The notes: generated by a model not told the origin, from the letters alone. Shown: positions 10,459-20,517, numbered from the stretch's first letter. The stretch is DNA of 64,000 nucleotides from Blastococcus sp. CT_GayMR20 (GCF_004570345.1 NZ_SPQM01000011.1:7957-71956); one strand, 5' to 3'. A program made the numbers and translations.

Positions 10459-11166
10459 CTACTCGACGAGCCGGCCCGCGGGGTCGACCCGCCAGGAGCG
10501 GCCCGCGGCGACGAGCCGGTGCACCAGCTCGTCCACCAGGGCCGCTCCCTCGAAGGCCGACGCGCCGGCCGGGTCGCCGAGCACACCCGTGGGGCTGACG
10601 CCGGCCACGCCCTCGGCGCGCAGGCGGGGCAGCAGGCGGCCGATCGGCGTGGTCACCCCGGCCACGGCGGACGCCAGGCGGACCCCCTCCGGTTCCACGT
10701 GCAACATCAGTGACGTCTCGGTGCGGCCGGCGTGCGCGTCGCCGCCGGCCACCCCGCAGGGGAACCAGGCGACGTCCCGGCCCTCCGAGCGCAGCAGCGG
10801 CACCGCCGCGCGCAGCGCGTCGTGGTTGCCGCCGTGCCCGTTCACCAGCAGCACGCGGCCGGCCCACCGTCCGGCCGAGCGCCCGTACTCCACGAGCAGG
10901 CCGGTGAGGGCCTCGGTGCCGATCGAGATCGTCCCGGGGAAGCCCTCGTGCTCCCCGCTCGCGCCGTAGGCCAGCGCCGGCGCGAGCAGGGCGCCGTCGA
11001 ACGCCTCGATGGCGGACTCGGCGACCGCGCAGGCCACCGAGGTGTCGGTGCTCAGCGGCAGGTGATGACCGTGCTGCTCGACCGATCCGAGCGGCACCAC
11101 GAGCAGCGGGACGGCCGGGATCTCCGGCCAGGCGGCCGCGCTCAGGTAGGGGCCCCGATTGGACAT
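10459..11166 (-). CDS. mftE: Creatininase-family protein, MftE-like (left-arm copy)
   Basis: Identical mirror of 44879-45586: 235 residues with GSVEQHGHHLPL, NGHGGN and DAHAGRTETSLML, the pattern of the mycofactocin peptidase MftE. No other mycofactocin gene is nearby. Confidence 0.8.
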   Translation of the reverse strand: MSNRGPYLSAAAWPEIPAVPLLVVPLGSVEQHGHHLPLSTDTSVACAVAESAIEAFDGALLAPALAYGASGEHEGFPGTISIGTEALTGLLVEYGRSAGRWAGRVLLVNGHGGNHDALRAAVPLLRSEGRDVAWFPCGVAGGDAHAGRTETSLMLHVEPEGVRLASAVAGVTTPIGRLLPRLRAEGVAGVSPTGVLGDPAGASAFEGAALVDELVHRLVAAGRSWRVDPAGRLVE

Positions 11167-11273
11167 CGCCGCAGCGTAGGCCGCGGATCGGGATCCGGGA
11201 CGGGATCCCGGTCCGGTGAGCGGACCCGCGGACGCGGGTGTCAGGGGACCGGTTGTGGGCAATGGAATCCACC

Positions 11274-11753
11274 ATGAGCGACGAGCAGACCGCCAAGGTG
11301 GCCGAACTGATCAAGGGTGAGCGTTTCGGCTTCCTCACCACGACCGCGCCCGACGGCACGGTGACCAGCCGACCCATGACGCTGCAGGAGGTGGAGTTCG
11401 ACGGCGACCTCTGGTTCTTCGCCGAGCGGGATTCCTCCGCCGTCCAGCACGTGACCGTCTCTCCGCAGGTCAACGTCGGCGTCGGCTCGGGCGGCACGTG
11501 GGTGTCTCTGACCGGGCGCGCGTTCGTCGTCGAGGACAGGGAGAGGAAGCGGGAGCTCTGGAACAGCGCCGTCGAGGCCTGGTTCCCCGAAGGTCCGGAC
11601 GACGACCGCGTCGTCCTGCTCAAGGTGGACGGCGACTCGGCGGAGTACTGGGACAGCCCCGGCGGGCGACTGGCGACCGTCTTCAGCTTCGCGAAGGCGA
11701 AGGTGACCGGTCAGCGGATCGACGCGGGGGAGAACGAGAAGGTCGACCTCTGA
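11274..11753 (+). CDS. Pyridoxamine-phosphate-oxidase-fold stress protein (left-arm copy)
   Basis: Identical mirror of 44292-44771: 159 residues from ATG 11274 (or 163 from ATG 11262). General-stress-protein-26-type FMN-binding split barrel. Confidence 0.82.
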   Translation: MSDEQTAKVAELIKGERFGFLTTTAPDGTVTSRPMTLQEVEFDGDLWFFAERDSSAVQHVTVSPQVNVGVGSGGTWVSLTGRAFVVEDRERKRELWNSAVEAWFPEGPDDDRVVLLKVDGDSAEYWDSPGGRLATVFSFAKAKVTGQRIDAGENEKVDL

Positions 11754-11765
11754 GCAGGCCCCTGG

Positions 11766-13649
11766 TCAGACCGTGCGGGCGCCCCGCAGCCGCTCGGCGG
11801 CGGGCGGGCCGGCCGGGGCCGGCACCCGGGGGAGCGGCATGGGCAGGTGCGCGGTGCAGCGGTCGGCCGGCTCGGGCCGGGCGAAGAAGTAGCCCTGGGC
11901 CTGCGCGCAGTCCAGATCCACCAGGGTCTGCCGCTGCTCCTCGGTCTCGACGCCCTCGGCGACGACGCCGAGGCCCAGGGTGCGGGCGAGCTCGACGATC
12001 GACGTGATGAGCGTGGTCGCAGAGCGGTCCTGCGGCAGGTCGCTGACGAAGCTGCGGTCGATCTTGATGATGTCGGCGGGCAGGTGGCGGAGGTAGGACA
12101 GGCCCGAGAAGCCGGTGCCGAAGTCGTCGATGGCGATGCGGATCCCGAGCGCCCGCAGCTCCTCGAGCTGGGCGACCACGGAGTCGGCGTCGCGGACGAG
12201 CACGCCCTCGGTGACCTCCAGGGTCAGCTGCCCCGCGGGGAAGCCGGTCTCCTCGAGGGCGGCGACGACGTCGCGGACGACGTCGCCGTCCTGGAACTGG
12301 CGGGGCGAGACGTTCACGGCCATCCGCAGGGGCGCACCGGTCCGGGTGGACCACGCCGCGCCCTGCCGCAGGGCGGCCCGCAGCACCCAGCGACCGATGC
12401 CGGTGATGGCACCGGTCTCCTCGGCGAGCGGGATGAACTCGAAGGGCGGGATGAGCCCGCGCTCCGGGTGGTTCCAGCGGACGAGCGCCTCGAAGCCCGT
12501 GGTGCGCCCGTCGGTCAGCCGCACGATGGGCTGGTAGTGGACCTCGAGCTGGCCGGCGACCGCGGCGTCGGCGAGGTCCTGGGCCAGGCCGGCACGGCGG
12601 CGGGCCGCCTCGGCCATCCCGTCGGCGTAGACGACCAGGCGGTTCTTGCCCTGGGCCTTGGCGAGGTACATCGCGAGGTCGGCGTTGCGGAGCAGGGCAC
12701 CGGCGGTGCCGTCGCCCCCGTCGGTGGAGGCGGCGACCCCGACGCTGCCGTGGACGGTGACGGAGCCGCCGTCCAGGGGGACCGGGAGGGCGAGCGACGT
12801 GAGCACCCGCTCGCCGACCGCCCGGGCGACGTCCGGACCACCGTGGACGACGACGGCGAACTCGTCTCCGCCGATGCGCGCGACCACGTCGCCGGGCCGC
12901 ACGCACCCGCGCAGGCGGTCGGAGAGGACGAGGAGGAGCTCGTCGCCCGCGGCGTGACCGCGGCTGTCGTTGACGTCCTTGAAGTCGTCCAGGTCGATGA
13001 ACAGCAGGCTCACCGCGCCACCGCGCTGCAGGACGCGGTGCGTGATCTCCTCGAGCAGGGTGCGGTTGGCCAGGCCGGTCAGCGGGTCGCTGAGCACCTG
13101 GTCCTCGTTGAGCCGCCAGGCTGCGAGGTGGGCGAGGCTGGCGGCGAGCACGAAGGCGCCGTGGATCCCGGCCCACACCCACGGGTTGTGCTGGGCCTCG
13201 TGACTGAAGACGACGTGCGGATAGACGGTCCCGACGGCGCCGTGGTGGAGGATCACCATCAGGAGTGCGATGCCGTAGGGCACCCAGTCCTGGTACAGCG
13301 AGACCACGCCGACCATCACGAAGAAGATGAAGTGCGACTCGGTGACGCCCTGCCACAGGTGGACGAGGGCGACCGAGGCCGCCATCAGGCTGACGGTGGT
13401 GGCCGCGGCCTGGCCCTTGCGGCCGAGCTGGGGGAGGACGGCCAGCGCCACCGGGCCGGCGACGGCGAGGATGACGGCGACGGCGGCGGGCTGTCCGTAG
13501 CCGCGCAGCCAGGCGAAGATCACGAGCAGCGCCGACGACGCCAGGCACAGCCGCACGATGGCGCGGTGCCGGCGCTGCCACACGGCGTCGGGCAGCAGGC
13601 GACCCTCGGGGAGCAGCCGGGCCGCCCTGGCCCGCAGTTCGAGGATCAC
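11766..13649 (-). CDS. Membrane GGDEF-EAL cyclic-di-GMP protein (left-arm copy)
   Basis: Identical mirror of 42396-44279: 627 residues with N-terminal membrane helices, intact GGDEF with an upstream RPGD I-site, and intact EAL. GTG start at 13649. Confidence 0.9.
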   Translation of the reverse strand: MILELRARAARLLPEGRLLPDAVWQRRHRAIVRLCLASSALLVIFAWLRGYGQPAAVAVILAVAGPVALAVLPQLGRKGQAAATTVSLMAASVALVHLWQGVTESHFIFFVMVGVVSLYQDWVPYGIALLMVILHHGAVGTVYPHVVFSHEAQHNPWVWAGIHGAFVLAASLAHLAAWRLNEDQVLSDPLTGLANRTLLEEITHRVLQRGGAVSLLFIDLDDFKDVNDSRGHAAGDELLLVLSDRLRGCVRPGDVVARIGGDEFAVVVHGGPDVARAVGERVLTSLALPVPLDGGSVTVHGSVGVAASTDGGDGTAGALLRNADLAMYLAKAQGKNRLVVYADGMAEAARRRAGLAQDLADAAVAGQLEVHYQPIVRLTDGRTTGFEALVRWNHPERGLIPPFEFIPLAEETGAITGIGRWVLRAALRQGAAWSTRTGAPLRMAVNVSPRQFQDGDVVRDVVAALEETGFPAGQLTLEVTEGVLVRDADSVVAQLEELRALGIRIAIDDFGTGFSGLSYLRHLPADIIKIDRSFVSDLPQDRSATTLITSIVELARTLGLGVVAEGVETEEQRQTLVDLDCAQAQGYFFARPEPADRCTAHLPMPLPRVPAPAGPPAAERLRGARTV

Positions 13650-13824
13650 GTCCGCTCCATCGGACGGATCCGGGCTTTCCTGTAGCGGATGCCCGCCGGA
13701 TGCCCCCAAGGGGTGGGTTGCGCGGAACGTCAGCGCACGTGGAGCCCCACCAGCGGCGATCCGTCGCAGCTCCTGACCGGGACGGGAGGGATCCGGGCAT
13801 GTCCTGAGCGATCCCGGCGTGAGT

Positions 13825-13871
13825 GTGCGCAGACCGTGGTGAGGCGGGGCGCATCACCACGATCTGCGCAC
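13825..13871. terminator. 18-bp hairpin between GGDEF-EAL and secreted-protein genes (left-arm copy)
   Basis: Mirror of 42174-42220. Eighteen-base stem with one mismatch and an 11-base loop, placed just after the secreted-protein stop codon. Confidence 0.5.
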
Positions 13872-13881
13872 GGTCGGTCGC

Positions 13882-14403
13882 TCAGTCGTCGGAGCCGCGC
13901 CCGCCGCCTCCGCGGCCGGAGTTGTCGTCGTCATCCCCGCCGGAGCCGCGCCCGGAGCTGTCGTCGTCCCCACCGCGGCGGTCACCGCCGTGGTCGTCAC
14001 CGACGTCGTGACCGGGGCCGTCGTCTCGGCCGTGACCGCCGCGGACCCGGCCGTCGCTGTCGTCCGGGGCGTCGTACGTCGGGCTCGGCGTCGACGAGCT
14101 GTGCGTCGCAGTGCCGTGGCCGGGGCCGTCGTCGGCACCGTGGCCGCCGCCGACCCGGTCGCCGCCGTGGTCGTCCGGGCGGGAGGAGTGGGTGGGCACC
14201 GAGGTGGGGGTGGTCTCCGCCGTCCGCTCGGCGGTGGACGACGAGCTCGAGGCGGTGGACGAGGACGTGGTGCCCGACGGCACCGTCGTGACCACGGAGG
14301 AGTCCTCCGTCGGCGTCGAGCCGCTGGGAGCGGCGGCATAGGCGAGCCCGGCCACGGAGGCGCTCATGGCGAGGGCGGCTGCGATGATCACTGGCTTTCT
14401 CAT
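13882..14403 (-). CDS. Secreted Asp/Gly/His-rich low-complexity protein (left-arm copy)
   Basis: Identical mirror of 41642-42163: 173 residues with a signal peptide ending near AYA, a Ser/Thr-rich stretch, then an acidic Gly/His/Asp-rich tail. The function is not recognised. Confidence 0.7.
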   Translation of the reverse strand: MRKPVIIAAALAMSASVAGLAYAAAPSGSTPTEDSSVVTTVPSGTTSSSTASSSSSTAERTAETTPTSVPTHSSRPDDHGGDRVGGGHGADDGPGHGTATHSSSTPSPTYDAPDDSDGRVRGGHGRDDGPGHDVGDDHGGDRRGGDDDSSGRGSGGDDDDNSGRGGGGRGSDD

Positions 14404-14456
14404 GCCGGCAAATGTGCGACCGCCCGGGACAAGGCCACGCTAAGGCGACGTCAACC

Positions 14457-15905
14457 TCAGCCCCGGGACCGCGGGAGCACGGCGCGGACGATGCGGTCGG
14501 GACGGATGCCGATCCGGGGAGCGCTCCCCAGCCACCGGTGCAGCGTCCCCCCGGGGTCCTCGAGGGACACCTCGCTGCCGTCGGCCCGGTGGACGCACAG
14601 GTCCGACGTGAGTTCCGACTCCCCCGGCCCGAGGACGTCGTCCAGGCGGCACCACCGGCCGTCGGCGACCACCTCGGGGTCGGGGACGAGCGTGCCGGCC
14701 AGCCGGCGACCCGCCCGCCCGCGGCGCTCGACCAGCGGACCCGGTCGGAGCGGCGGGGTCCGACTGTCGGTGGCCAGCGCGGCGACGGCCGGGATCCGCC
14801 GGACGGCGGCCAGCACCCCCCGGCGGACGACGTCGCCACCGCGCCCTCCACCCGTCATGAGCCGACCCAGCAGCAGGGCGACGCGGATCAGCGCACGGGC
14901 GTGCGGCTCGCGCTCGGCCTGGTAGGTGTCCAGCAGCTCCTCGTCGGCGGCCCCGTCGAGGACGTCGGCCAGCTTCCAGACCAGCTGGTGGACGTCACGG
15001 AGCCCCAGCCCCATGCCCTGGCCGACGAACGGCGGGCTCAGATGGGCGGCGTCCCCGGCCAGCAGCACGCGCCCGGCTCGCCAGCGGTCGGCCACCTGTG
15101 CGCGGAAGGTGTACTCGACCGCGCGGACGAACTCGACGGACGCGGGGTCGACGGGGGCCAGCAGCGCCGCCAGCCGCGCGGGCGTGGTCAGGTCGGCGAC
15201 GGTCTCCCCGGGCGCCATCCGGGTCTCCCACCGGTACCGGTCACCGGTGACGGGCATGAACGTCGCCGGGTGCCGCGAGTCGCAGACCTGGTGTGCGCCG
15301 GGCCAGACGGGCAGCGCGTCCGCCGACCGGACGTCGAGCACGAGCCACCGGTCCGCTGGGCCGAGGTCGCGCATGGCCGAACCGATCAGGCCGCGCACGG
15401 TGCTGTTCGCGCCGTCGCACCCGAGCACCGCGGGGGCCCGGACGGACCGGTCCGCACCGCCGTCCCGGGGGCGGACGGTCAGGGTGACGCCGTCGCCGTC
15501 CTGGGTCAGGCCGGTCACCTCCGCACCGCGCCGGACGGCGACACCGGCGTCCTGCGCCGCTGCGGCGAGGACCTCCTCCAGGTCCGGCTGGTGCACGAAA
15601 GAGCCCTGCGGGAAGCCGTGGATGCCCGCGTCGGGATGGCGGTCGAACTCGGCGAGCACGCGGTGCGCCCCGTCCAGCAGGCGCAGCCCGGCCATCGGCC
15701 GGGTGCGGGCCAGCACCGGGTCGGCCACGCCGGCGGCCTGGAGGACGCGGAACACCTCGTCGTCGAGGTGCACGGCGCGGGGGAGGGGATAGGGCGCGCG
15801 GTGCCGCTCCAGGACCTCGACGGCGACGCCCCGCCGGGCGAGCAGCAGCGCCGCCGTCAGCCCCACCGGCCCGGCGCCGACCACGATCACGGGAGCGCCG
15901 GACAC
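14457..15905 (-). CDS. Class A FAD monooxygenase, MhpA-like (left-arm copy)
   Basis: Identical mirror of 40140-41588: 482 residues with the GxGxxG, DG and GD motifs of aromatic-ring hydroxylases. GTG start at 15905. Confidence 0.85.
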   Translation of the reverse strand: MSGAPVIVVGAGPVGLTAALLLARRGVAVEVLERHRAPYPLPRAVHLDDEVFRVLQAAGVADPVLARTRPMAGLRLLDGAHRVLAEFDRHPDAGIHGFPQGSFVHQPDLEEVLAAAAQDAGVAVRRGAEVTGLTQDGDGVTLTVRPRDGGADRSVRAPAVLGCDGANSTVRGLIGSAMRDLGPADRWLVLDVRSADALPVWPGAHQVCDSRHPATFMPVTGDRYRWETRMAPGETVADLTTPARLAALLAPVDPASVEFVRAVEYTFRAQVADRWRAGRVLLAGDAAHLSPPFVGQGMGLGLRDVHQLVWKLADVLDGAADEELLDTYQAEREPHARALIRVALLLGRLMTGGGRGGDVVRRGVLAAVRRIPAVAALATDSRTPPLRPGPLVERRGRAGRRLAGTLVPDPEVVADGRWCRLDDVLGPGESELTSDLCVHRADGSEVSLEDPGGTLHRWLGSAPRIGIRPDRIVRAVLPRSRG

Positions 15906-15943
15906 GCGGCCAGTCTCGCCGAGCGGCCGGCCCTCCCGCCGGG

Positions 15944-16618
15944 TCAGGACCCCGCGAGCTCGTTGAGGTCGAGCGCGTCGTCGGGCGCGGTGATGTCCTC
16001 CTCCTCGCCGAAACGGCTGAAGGTGAGGGTGCCGGCGTTGTCGCCCTTGTTGGAGATCTCCAGCGGATAGGCGTCGTCGGCGTCGGCGACCGACAGCCTG
16101 CTGCCGTCCTCCTGCTCGACCACGACCACGTCCGTGCCGTCGACCTCGCCGGTGGTGACGTCGTCCTTCACGGAGCTCTCCGGGTTGCGGAGCTGGTCGA
16201 TGAAGCCCTGGAGCGAGAAGTCCTCGAACTCCGAGGCACCGTCGGCGGGGACGACGACCCACTGGCCGTCGAACTGCGCGGCGAACTCCTCGGGCATGCC
16301 GAAGCCGCTCCAGAACTCCGGTGGGGCCTGCAGGTAGACCTGGCCGCCGACGCTGAGCAGCTCGACGTCGACGCCGCCCATCGTCAGCGTGCCGGTGGCG
16401 TCCTCGCCCTGCAGGAAGAGGTCGACCTCGCCCTGCTCGCCGTCCTGCTCGATGGTGCCCGAGACCTGGACGGAGCCGGCCTCCTCGAGGGCGTCGGCGG
16501 CCGCGGCCGCGACCTCCGGCCCGGTCTTGCCGTCGAGCGGGCTGCCGCCGCACGCGGTGAGGAGCAGTGCGGCGGCGGCCGCAGTGGCACTCGCACGGGC
16601 GAGCTGGGGGATGTGCAT
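15944..16618 (-). CDS. LppX/LprG-like lipoprotein (left-arm copy)
   Basis: Identical mirror of 39427-40101: 224 residues, lipobox LLTAC with Cys23. It starts at ATG 16618 after a GGAGG motif. Confidence 0.8.
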   Translation of the reverse strand: MHIPQLARASATAAAAALLLTACGGSPLDGKTGPEVAAAAADALEEAGSVQVSGTIEQDGEQGEVDLFLQGEDATGTLTMGGVDVELLSVGGQVYLQAPPEFWSGFGMPEEFAAQFDGQWVVVPADGASEFEDFSLQGFIDQLRNPESSVKDDVTTGEVDGTDVVVVEQEDGSRLSVADADDAYPLEISNKGDNAGTLTFSRFGEEEDITAPDDALDLNELAGS

Positions 16619-16628
16619 GGGAGGTCCT

Positions 16629-16674
16629 CCGGACGTACCGATCTCCGGAACTCCGACGTCCGGCCTGGGAGATC
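16629..16674. promoter_or_regulatory. Interleaved dyads in the lipoprotein leader (left-arm copy)
   Basis: Mirror of 39371-39416. Two interleaved inverted repeats (GATCTCC/GGAGATC and CCGGACGT/ACGTCCGG) lie just before the lipoprotein ribosome binding site. Confidence 0.45.
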
Positions 16675-16701
16675 CTGCGGTCCCGTCGGTCGATGCCTGC
16701 G

Positions 16702-17238
16702 CTAGCCGGCCTTTCCGGGCGTGTCGAGAAGCGTCAGGACGGCGGGGCCGAGCCGCAGCACACCGCCGGTCTCGGGGGCGCAGCGGATCCCGCCCCGGCC
16801 GCGCAGGCCGCGGTGAGCCCCCGGTGCGAGGGCGACGTCCATCCAGGCACAGGGGTTCGCCGGGCGGCCACCCCGCAGGACGACGACACCCTCCCCACAA
16901 TCGAGGGCGAAGGTCGTCCTCCGCAGGCTCTCGACGTCCGCGCCCCTGAGGACGACGTTGCGGCGGGTGAGCAGCGGGGCGAACGGCGCCACCCCCAGGT
17001 CGAGGGCGAGCGCGTCGAGCGACTCGGCGGCGATGAGCGTCACGGAGGCGTCCCGGTGGGCGAGCCTCCCGGCGTAGCGGTCGCCCAGGATGCCGACGCC
17101 CGCCCGGATCTCGATCCGCTCGCGTCGGTCCCCGGCCTGCTCCGGGACCGTCGTGCACGGGCGGCCGTCGTAGCGGTGCACCGGGGAGGCGAGCAGCCCG
17201 ACGACCTCGACGTCGTAGCGGTGGGCCGGCCCGCTCAG
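16702..17238 (-). CDS. MOSC-domain protein (left-arm copy)
   Basis: Identical mirror of 38807-39343. No ATG/GTG/TTG gives a sensible start; a CTG overlapping the ClpP-like stop codon is assumed. The conserved cysteine lies in NPCAWMD. Confidence 0.72.
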   Translation of the reverse strand: MSGPAHRYDVEVVGLLASPVHRYDGRPCTTVPEQAGDRRERIEIRAGVGILGDRYAGRLAHRDASVTLIAAESLDALALDLGVAPFAPLLTRRNVVLRGADVESLRRTTFALDCGEGVVVLRGGRPANPCAWMDVALAPGAHRGLRGRGGIRCAPETGGVLRLGPAVLTLLDTPGKAG

Positions 17239-17909
17239 CGGTCGCGCCCCGGCTCCGTGGCGTCGGCCAGCCCGTAGTCCCGGGCCTCCGCTGCGTCCAG
17301 GAGCCGGCCGGCGCGCATGTCCGCGGCCACCTCCTCGACCGCACGTCGGCACGCCTCGGCCAGGCGCTCGGTGAAGCTCCGAAGCCGGGCCGCGCGCTCC
17401 GCGGCCAACGCCTCCACCTCCCGGCCCGGGATGCCGTGCGGCGACCGCGGCTCGCAGAGGTGGAACACGGCGTGCGCCCCGGCCACCCGGTGGTCGGCCA
17501 CGGCGAGCAGCGCGACGGCCGGTCCGGTGAGCCGGCCCAGGGCGGTCGCGTGCACCGGGGCGCCCATCAGGTCGAGCGCGTCGACGAGAGGCAGGACCGT
17601 GTCGAGCTCGGCGCTCACGCCCGAGAGGCGGAGGCCCACCGGGTCGTCGCCCGTCGCGTCCAGCAGGGCGAGGGCGGCGATCGCGCGGTTCACCGCGTCG
17701 TCGTCCAGGTCGCCGGCCAACGCGACCACCCGCCGCTCGAGCAGCCGCTCACCGAGCCAGTCGCGGTCGCCCACGACCATCGACGCGGACGCCGAGACCG
17801 CACCGGGGCCGGTCGGCCTCGGTTCGGGCAGCCACGGCGTGTGACGCGGGAACGGAGGATCGGGCGGCGACGGGGGAAGCGGCGGGTAGGTGCCGGACGG
17901 TCGGTTCAT
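17235..17909 (-). CDS. ClpP-like protein lacking the catalytic serine (left-arm copy)
   Basis: Identical mirror of 38136-38810: 224 residues with a crotonase/ClpP-type fold signature and a C-terminal AAEARDYGLAD motif. The usual catalytic Ser position appears to be Gly. Confidence 0.72.
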   Translation of the reverse strand: MNRPSGTYPPLPPSPPDPPFPRHTPWLPEPRPTGPGAVSASASMVVGDRDWLGERLLERRVVALAGDLDDDAVNRAIAALALLDATGDDPVGLRLSGVSAELDTVLPLVDALDLMGAPVHATALGRLTGPAVALLAVADHRVAGAHAVFHLCEPRSPHGIPGREVEALAAERAARLRSFTERLAEACRRAVEEVAADMRAGRLLDAAEARDYGLADATEPGRDR

Positions 17910-18175
17910 CAGGACTCCTCGGACGGTCGGATCTGCCAGTCCACCGTCCGCCCCAGTGCGGCCGCGTACCGCTCGAGCGTGGAGAGCCGGGCATCGAGCG
18001 CCCCGCTCTCCAGCCGGGCGACGGCCGACTGCGAGGTCCCCATCCGCGCGGCGATCTCCGTCTGGCTGAGGTCGCCCTCCTGCCGGACGCGCACCAGCTC
18101 GTCGATCAGCTCCCGGCGTCGGCCCGAGAGATCCCCCAGGCCCGGGAAGGACGACTTCCGCGGCGGCGGTGTCAT
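17909..18175 (-). CDS. XRE-family HTH regulator (left-arm copy)
   Basis: Identical mirror of 37870-38136: 88 residues with the helix-turn-helix LSQTEIAARMGTSQSAVARLE. It starts inside its own dyad operator and overlaps the ClpP-like gene by one base. Confidence 0.85.
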   Translation of the reverse strand: MTPPPRKSSFPGLGDLSGRRRELIDELVRVRQEGDLSQTEIAARMGTSQSAVARLESGALDARLSTLERYAAALGRTVDWQIRPSEES

Positions 18176-18203
18176 AGCGGGAAAGATATATCTGATCCGC
18201 TAT
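18174..18203. promoter_or_regulatory. Concentric palindromic operator of the XRE gene (left-arm copy)
   Basis: Mirror of 37842-37871. Outer ATAGCGG/CCGCTAT arms and an inner AGATATATCT palindrome share one centre; the site spans the xdhC stop codon and the XRE start codon. Confidence 0.7.
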
Positions 18204-19336
18204 AGCGCCGGCTCGGCGCGTTCCGCTGTCCGGTGAATCGGGCCCTCGATGCCGGCCAGGCGCTCCCCCGAGCCCCCCCAGCGCCCGGCGATGATCTCGG
18301 CGGCGATGGACACGGCCGTCTCCTCCGGCGTCCGGGCACCCAGGTCGAGCCCGATCGGCGACGACAGCCGGGCGATCTCCGCGTCGCTCAGCCCCGCCTC
18401 CCGCAACCGGGACTCCCGCTCGTCGTGCGTCCGCCGCGACCCCATCGCGCCGACGTAGGCCACCGGGATCCGCAACGCGACCTCCAGCAGCGGGACGTCG
18501 AACTTCGGGTCGTGGGTCAGCACGCAGAGCACGGTCCGCTCGTCGATGCGCCCGGCGTCCACCTCGGCCTGGAGGTACCGGTGCGGCCACTCGACGACGA
18601 CCTCGTGCGCGTCCGGGAACCGCTTCGGCGTCGCGAACACCGGCCGGGCGTCGCAGACCGTGACGCGGTAGCCGAGGAAGACGCCCACCCGGGCGACCGC
18701 CGCGGCGAAGTCGATCGCGCCGAAGACGACCATGCGGGCGGGCGGCGCGAAGGAGTTCACGAAGAGGGTCAGGTCGTCGCCGCGCCGCTCCCCGTCGTGG
18801 CCCACGTGCAGCAGTCCGGTGCGACCGGCGGCCAGCATCCCGCGGGCGTCGGCCGCGACCGCGTCGTCCAGGCGCTGCAGCCCGAGCGTGCCCGACTCCC
18901 GGTCCGGCCAGAGCACCAGCCGCCGGCCCAGCCGGTCGTCCGGGCCCTTGACCACGGTCACGACGGCGACCGGTTCGTGGTTCTCGACCGACTCGGCGAC
19001 CTCCCCCAGCTCGGGGAACGACTCGCGCGAGACGGACTCGACGAACACGTCGAGGATCCCGCCGCAGGTCAGGCCGACGGCGAACGCGTCATCGTCGCTC
19101 ACGCCGTACCGCTCGAGGGTGGGCTCCCCCGTCTCGACGACGTCCTTGGCCTCCTCGTAGACCGCGCCCTCCACGCAGCCGCCCGAGACGCTGCCCACCG
19201 CCGTGCCGTCGGGGCCGACCAGCATCGAGGCCCCGGCCGGCCGGGGGGCCGACCGCCAGGTGGCGACCACCGTCCCCATCCCGACGGTCTCCCCCGCCTG
19301 CCACCAGCCGATCAAGTCATCCAACACGTCACGCAC
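18200..19336 (-). CDS. XdhC/CoxF-family molybdenum-enzyme maturation protein (left-arm copy)
   Basis: Identical mirror of 36709-37845: 378 residues, GTG start after AAGGAG, with the SGGCVEGAV motif near residue 52 and a C-terminal XdhC Rossmann domain. Confidence 0.88.
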   Translation of the reverse strand: MRDVLDDLIGWWQAGETVGMGTVVATWRSAPRPAGASMLVGPDGTAVGSVSGGCVEGAVYEEAKDVVETGEPTLERYGVSDDDAFAVGLTCGGILDVFVESVSRESFPELGEVAESVENHEPVAVVTVVKGPDDRLGRRLVLWPDRESGTLGLQRLDDAVAADARGMLAAGRTGLLHVGHDGERRGDDLTLFVNSFAPPARMVVFGAIDFAAAVARVGVFLGYRVTVCDARPVFATPKRFPDAHEVVVEWPHRYLQAEVDAGRIDERTVLCVLTHDPKFDVPLLEVALRIPVAYVGAMGSRRTHDERESRLREAGLSDAEIARLSSPIGLDLGARTPEETAVSIAAEIIAGRWGGSGERLAGIEGPIHRTAERAEPAL

Positions 19337-19383
19337 CGGACAGCTCCTTCCCGCGGATGGCCCCGTCGAGGGGTCCTTCGACT

Positions 19384-20517
19384 TCACGCATGTTGGATCA
19401 CTCTCGTCAGCTCCTCGAACGCGGCCATGCTGTGCCCCGACACGAAGTGGTCGACCGACGGCAGGGCCGCCTGCATCCCCCCGGTCAACGGCTCGTACCC
19501 GCGGCGCCCCTTGTGCGGGTTCACCCAGACGACGGAGTGCGCGAGCCGCCGGAGCCGGACCATCTGCTGGGCGAGCAGATCCGTCCCACCGCGCTCCCAC
19601 CCGTCGCTGCAGAAGACGACGACCGCGCCGCGGGCGGTGCCACGCTGGCCCCACCGGTCGAGGAACGCCTTGAGCACCTCGCCCAGCCGTGTCCCGCCCG
19701 ACCAGTCGGGGATCGCCGAGCCGCTGGCCGCCAGCGCCTTGTCCGGGTCGCGCTGCCGCATCTCCCGAGTGACGCGGGTCAGCCGGGTGCCGATCGTGAA
19801 CACCTCGGTCGAGGCCGGCCAGGCGCGTACGGCGGCGTGCGCGAACCGCAGCAGCGCGTCCGCGTACGGCGACATCGACCCGGAGACGTCGACCAGCAGG
19901 ACGACGCGGCGCGGACGCGGCTGCCGCCGGTGGTGCAGCAGCCGCCGCACCTCACCGCCGTCGCGCAGCGCCGACCGCACGGTGCGGGCCGGGTGCACGG
20001 CGCCGCGCAGGCTGGGCCGGCGGCGCCGCGAGGGGCGCATCGGGGTGGCCGGCGCCAGGAGCGCGAACAGCCGGCGCAGGTGGTCGCGTTCGGCGGCGGT
20101 CAGGTCGGCGACGTCGCGGTGCCGCAGCACCTCGTCGGGACTGGCCTGCACGGCGAGCTCGGGGGAGTCCGGTGCGTCGTCGACGTCCCCGGTGCCGAGC
20201 TCGAGCGGCGCGGAGGCGGCCAGCTGCTGCACCGGGGGCAGGGCCGACGGACGGCCGGCCCGGGGAACCTCGCCGGCGAAGTACGCGGCGAAGGCGGCGT
20301 CGTAGCGGTCGAGGTCGTCGGGCCCGCTGCACAGCGTGAGGCGCCCGGCCCAGTACACGGCGGTCGGGTCGAGCACGTCGAGCGAGCCGAGCGCGGCCAT
20401 CATCGCCTCCACCCGGTCCGGGGACGCGCCGACGCCGGCGTGGCGGAGCGTGCGGGCGAAACCGAGAACGGTGTCGACGACGTCCCGCTCCGGCCGGGTC
20501 AGGGAGGCCTCAAGCAC
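19384..20517 (-). CDS. coxE: VWA-domain CoxE-like protein (left-arm copy)
   Basis: Identical mirror of 35528-36661: 377 residues with a von Willebrand A domain carrying the MIDAS motif DVSGS at 210-214. It overlaps the MoxR gene by eight bases. Confidence 0.88.
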   Translation of the reverse strand: MLEASLTRPERDVVDTVLGFARTLRHAGVGASPDRVEAMMAALGSLDVLDPTAVYWAGRLTLCSGPDDLDRYDAAFAAYFAGEVPRAGRPSALPPVQQLAASAPLELGTGDVDDAPDSPELAVQASPDEVLRHRDVADLTAAERDHLRRLFALLAPATPMRPSRRRRPSLRGAVHPARTVRSALRDGGEVRRLLHHRRQPRPRRVVLLVDVSGSMSPYADALLRFAHAAVRAWPASTEVFTIGTRLTRVTREMRQRDPDKALAASGSAIPDWSGGTRLGEVLKAFLDRWGQRGTARGAVVVFCSDGWERGGTDLLAQQMVRLRRLAHSVVWVNPHKGRRGYEPLTGGMQAALPSVDHFVSGHSMAAFEELTRVIQHA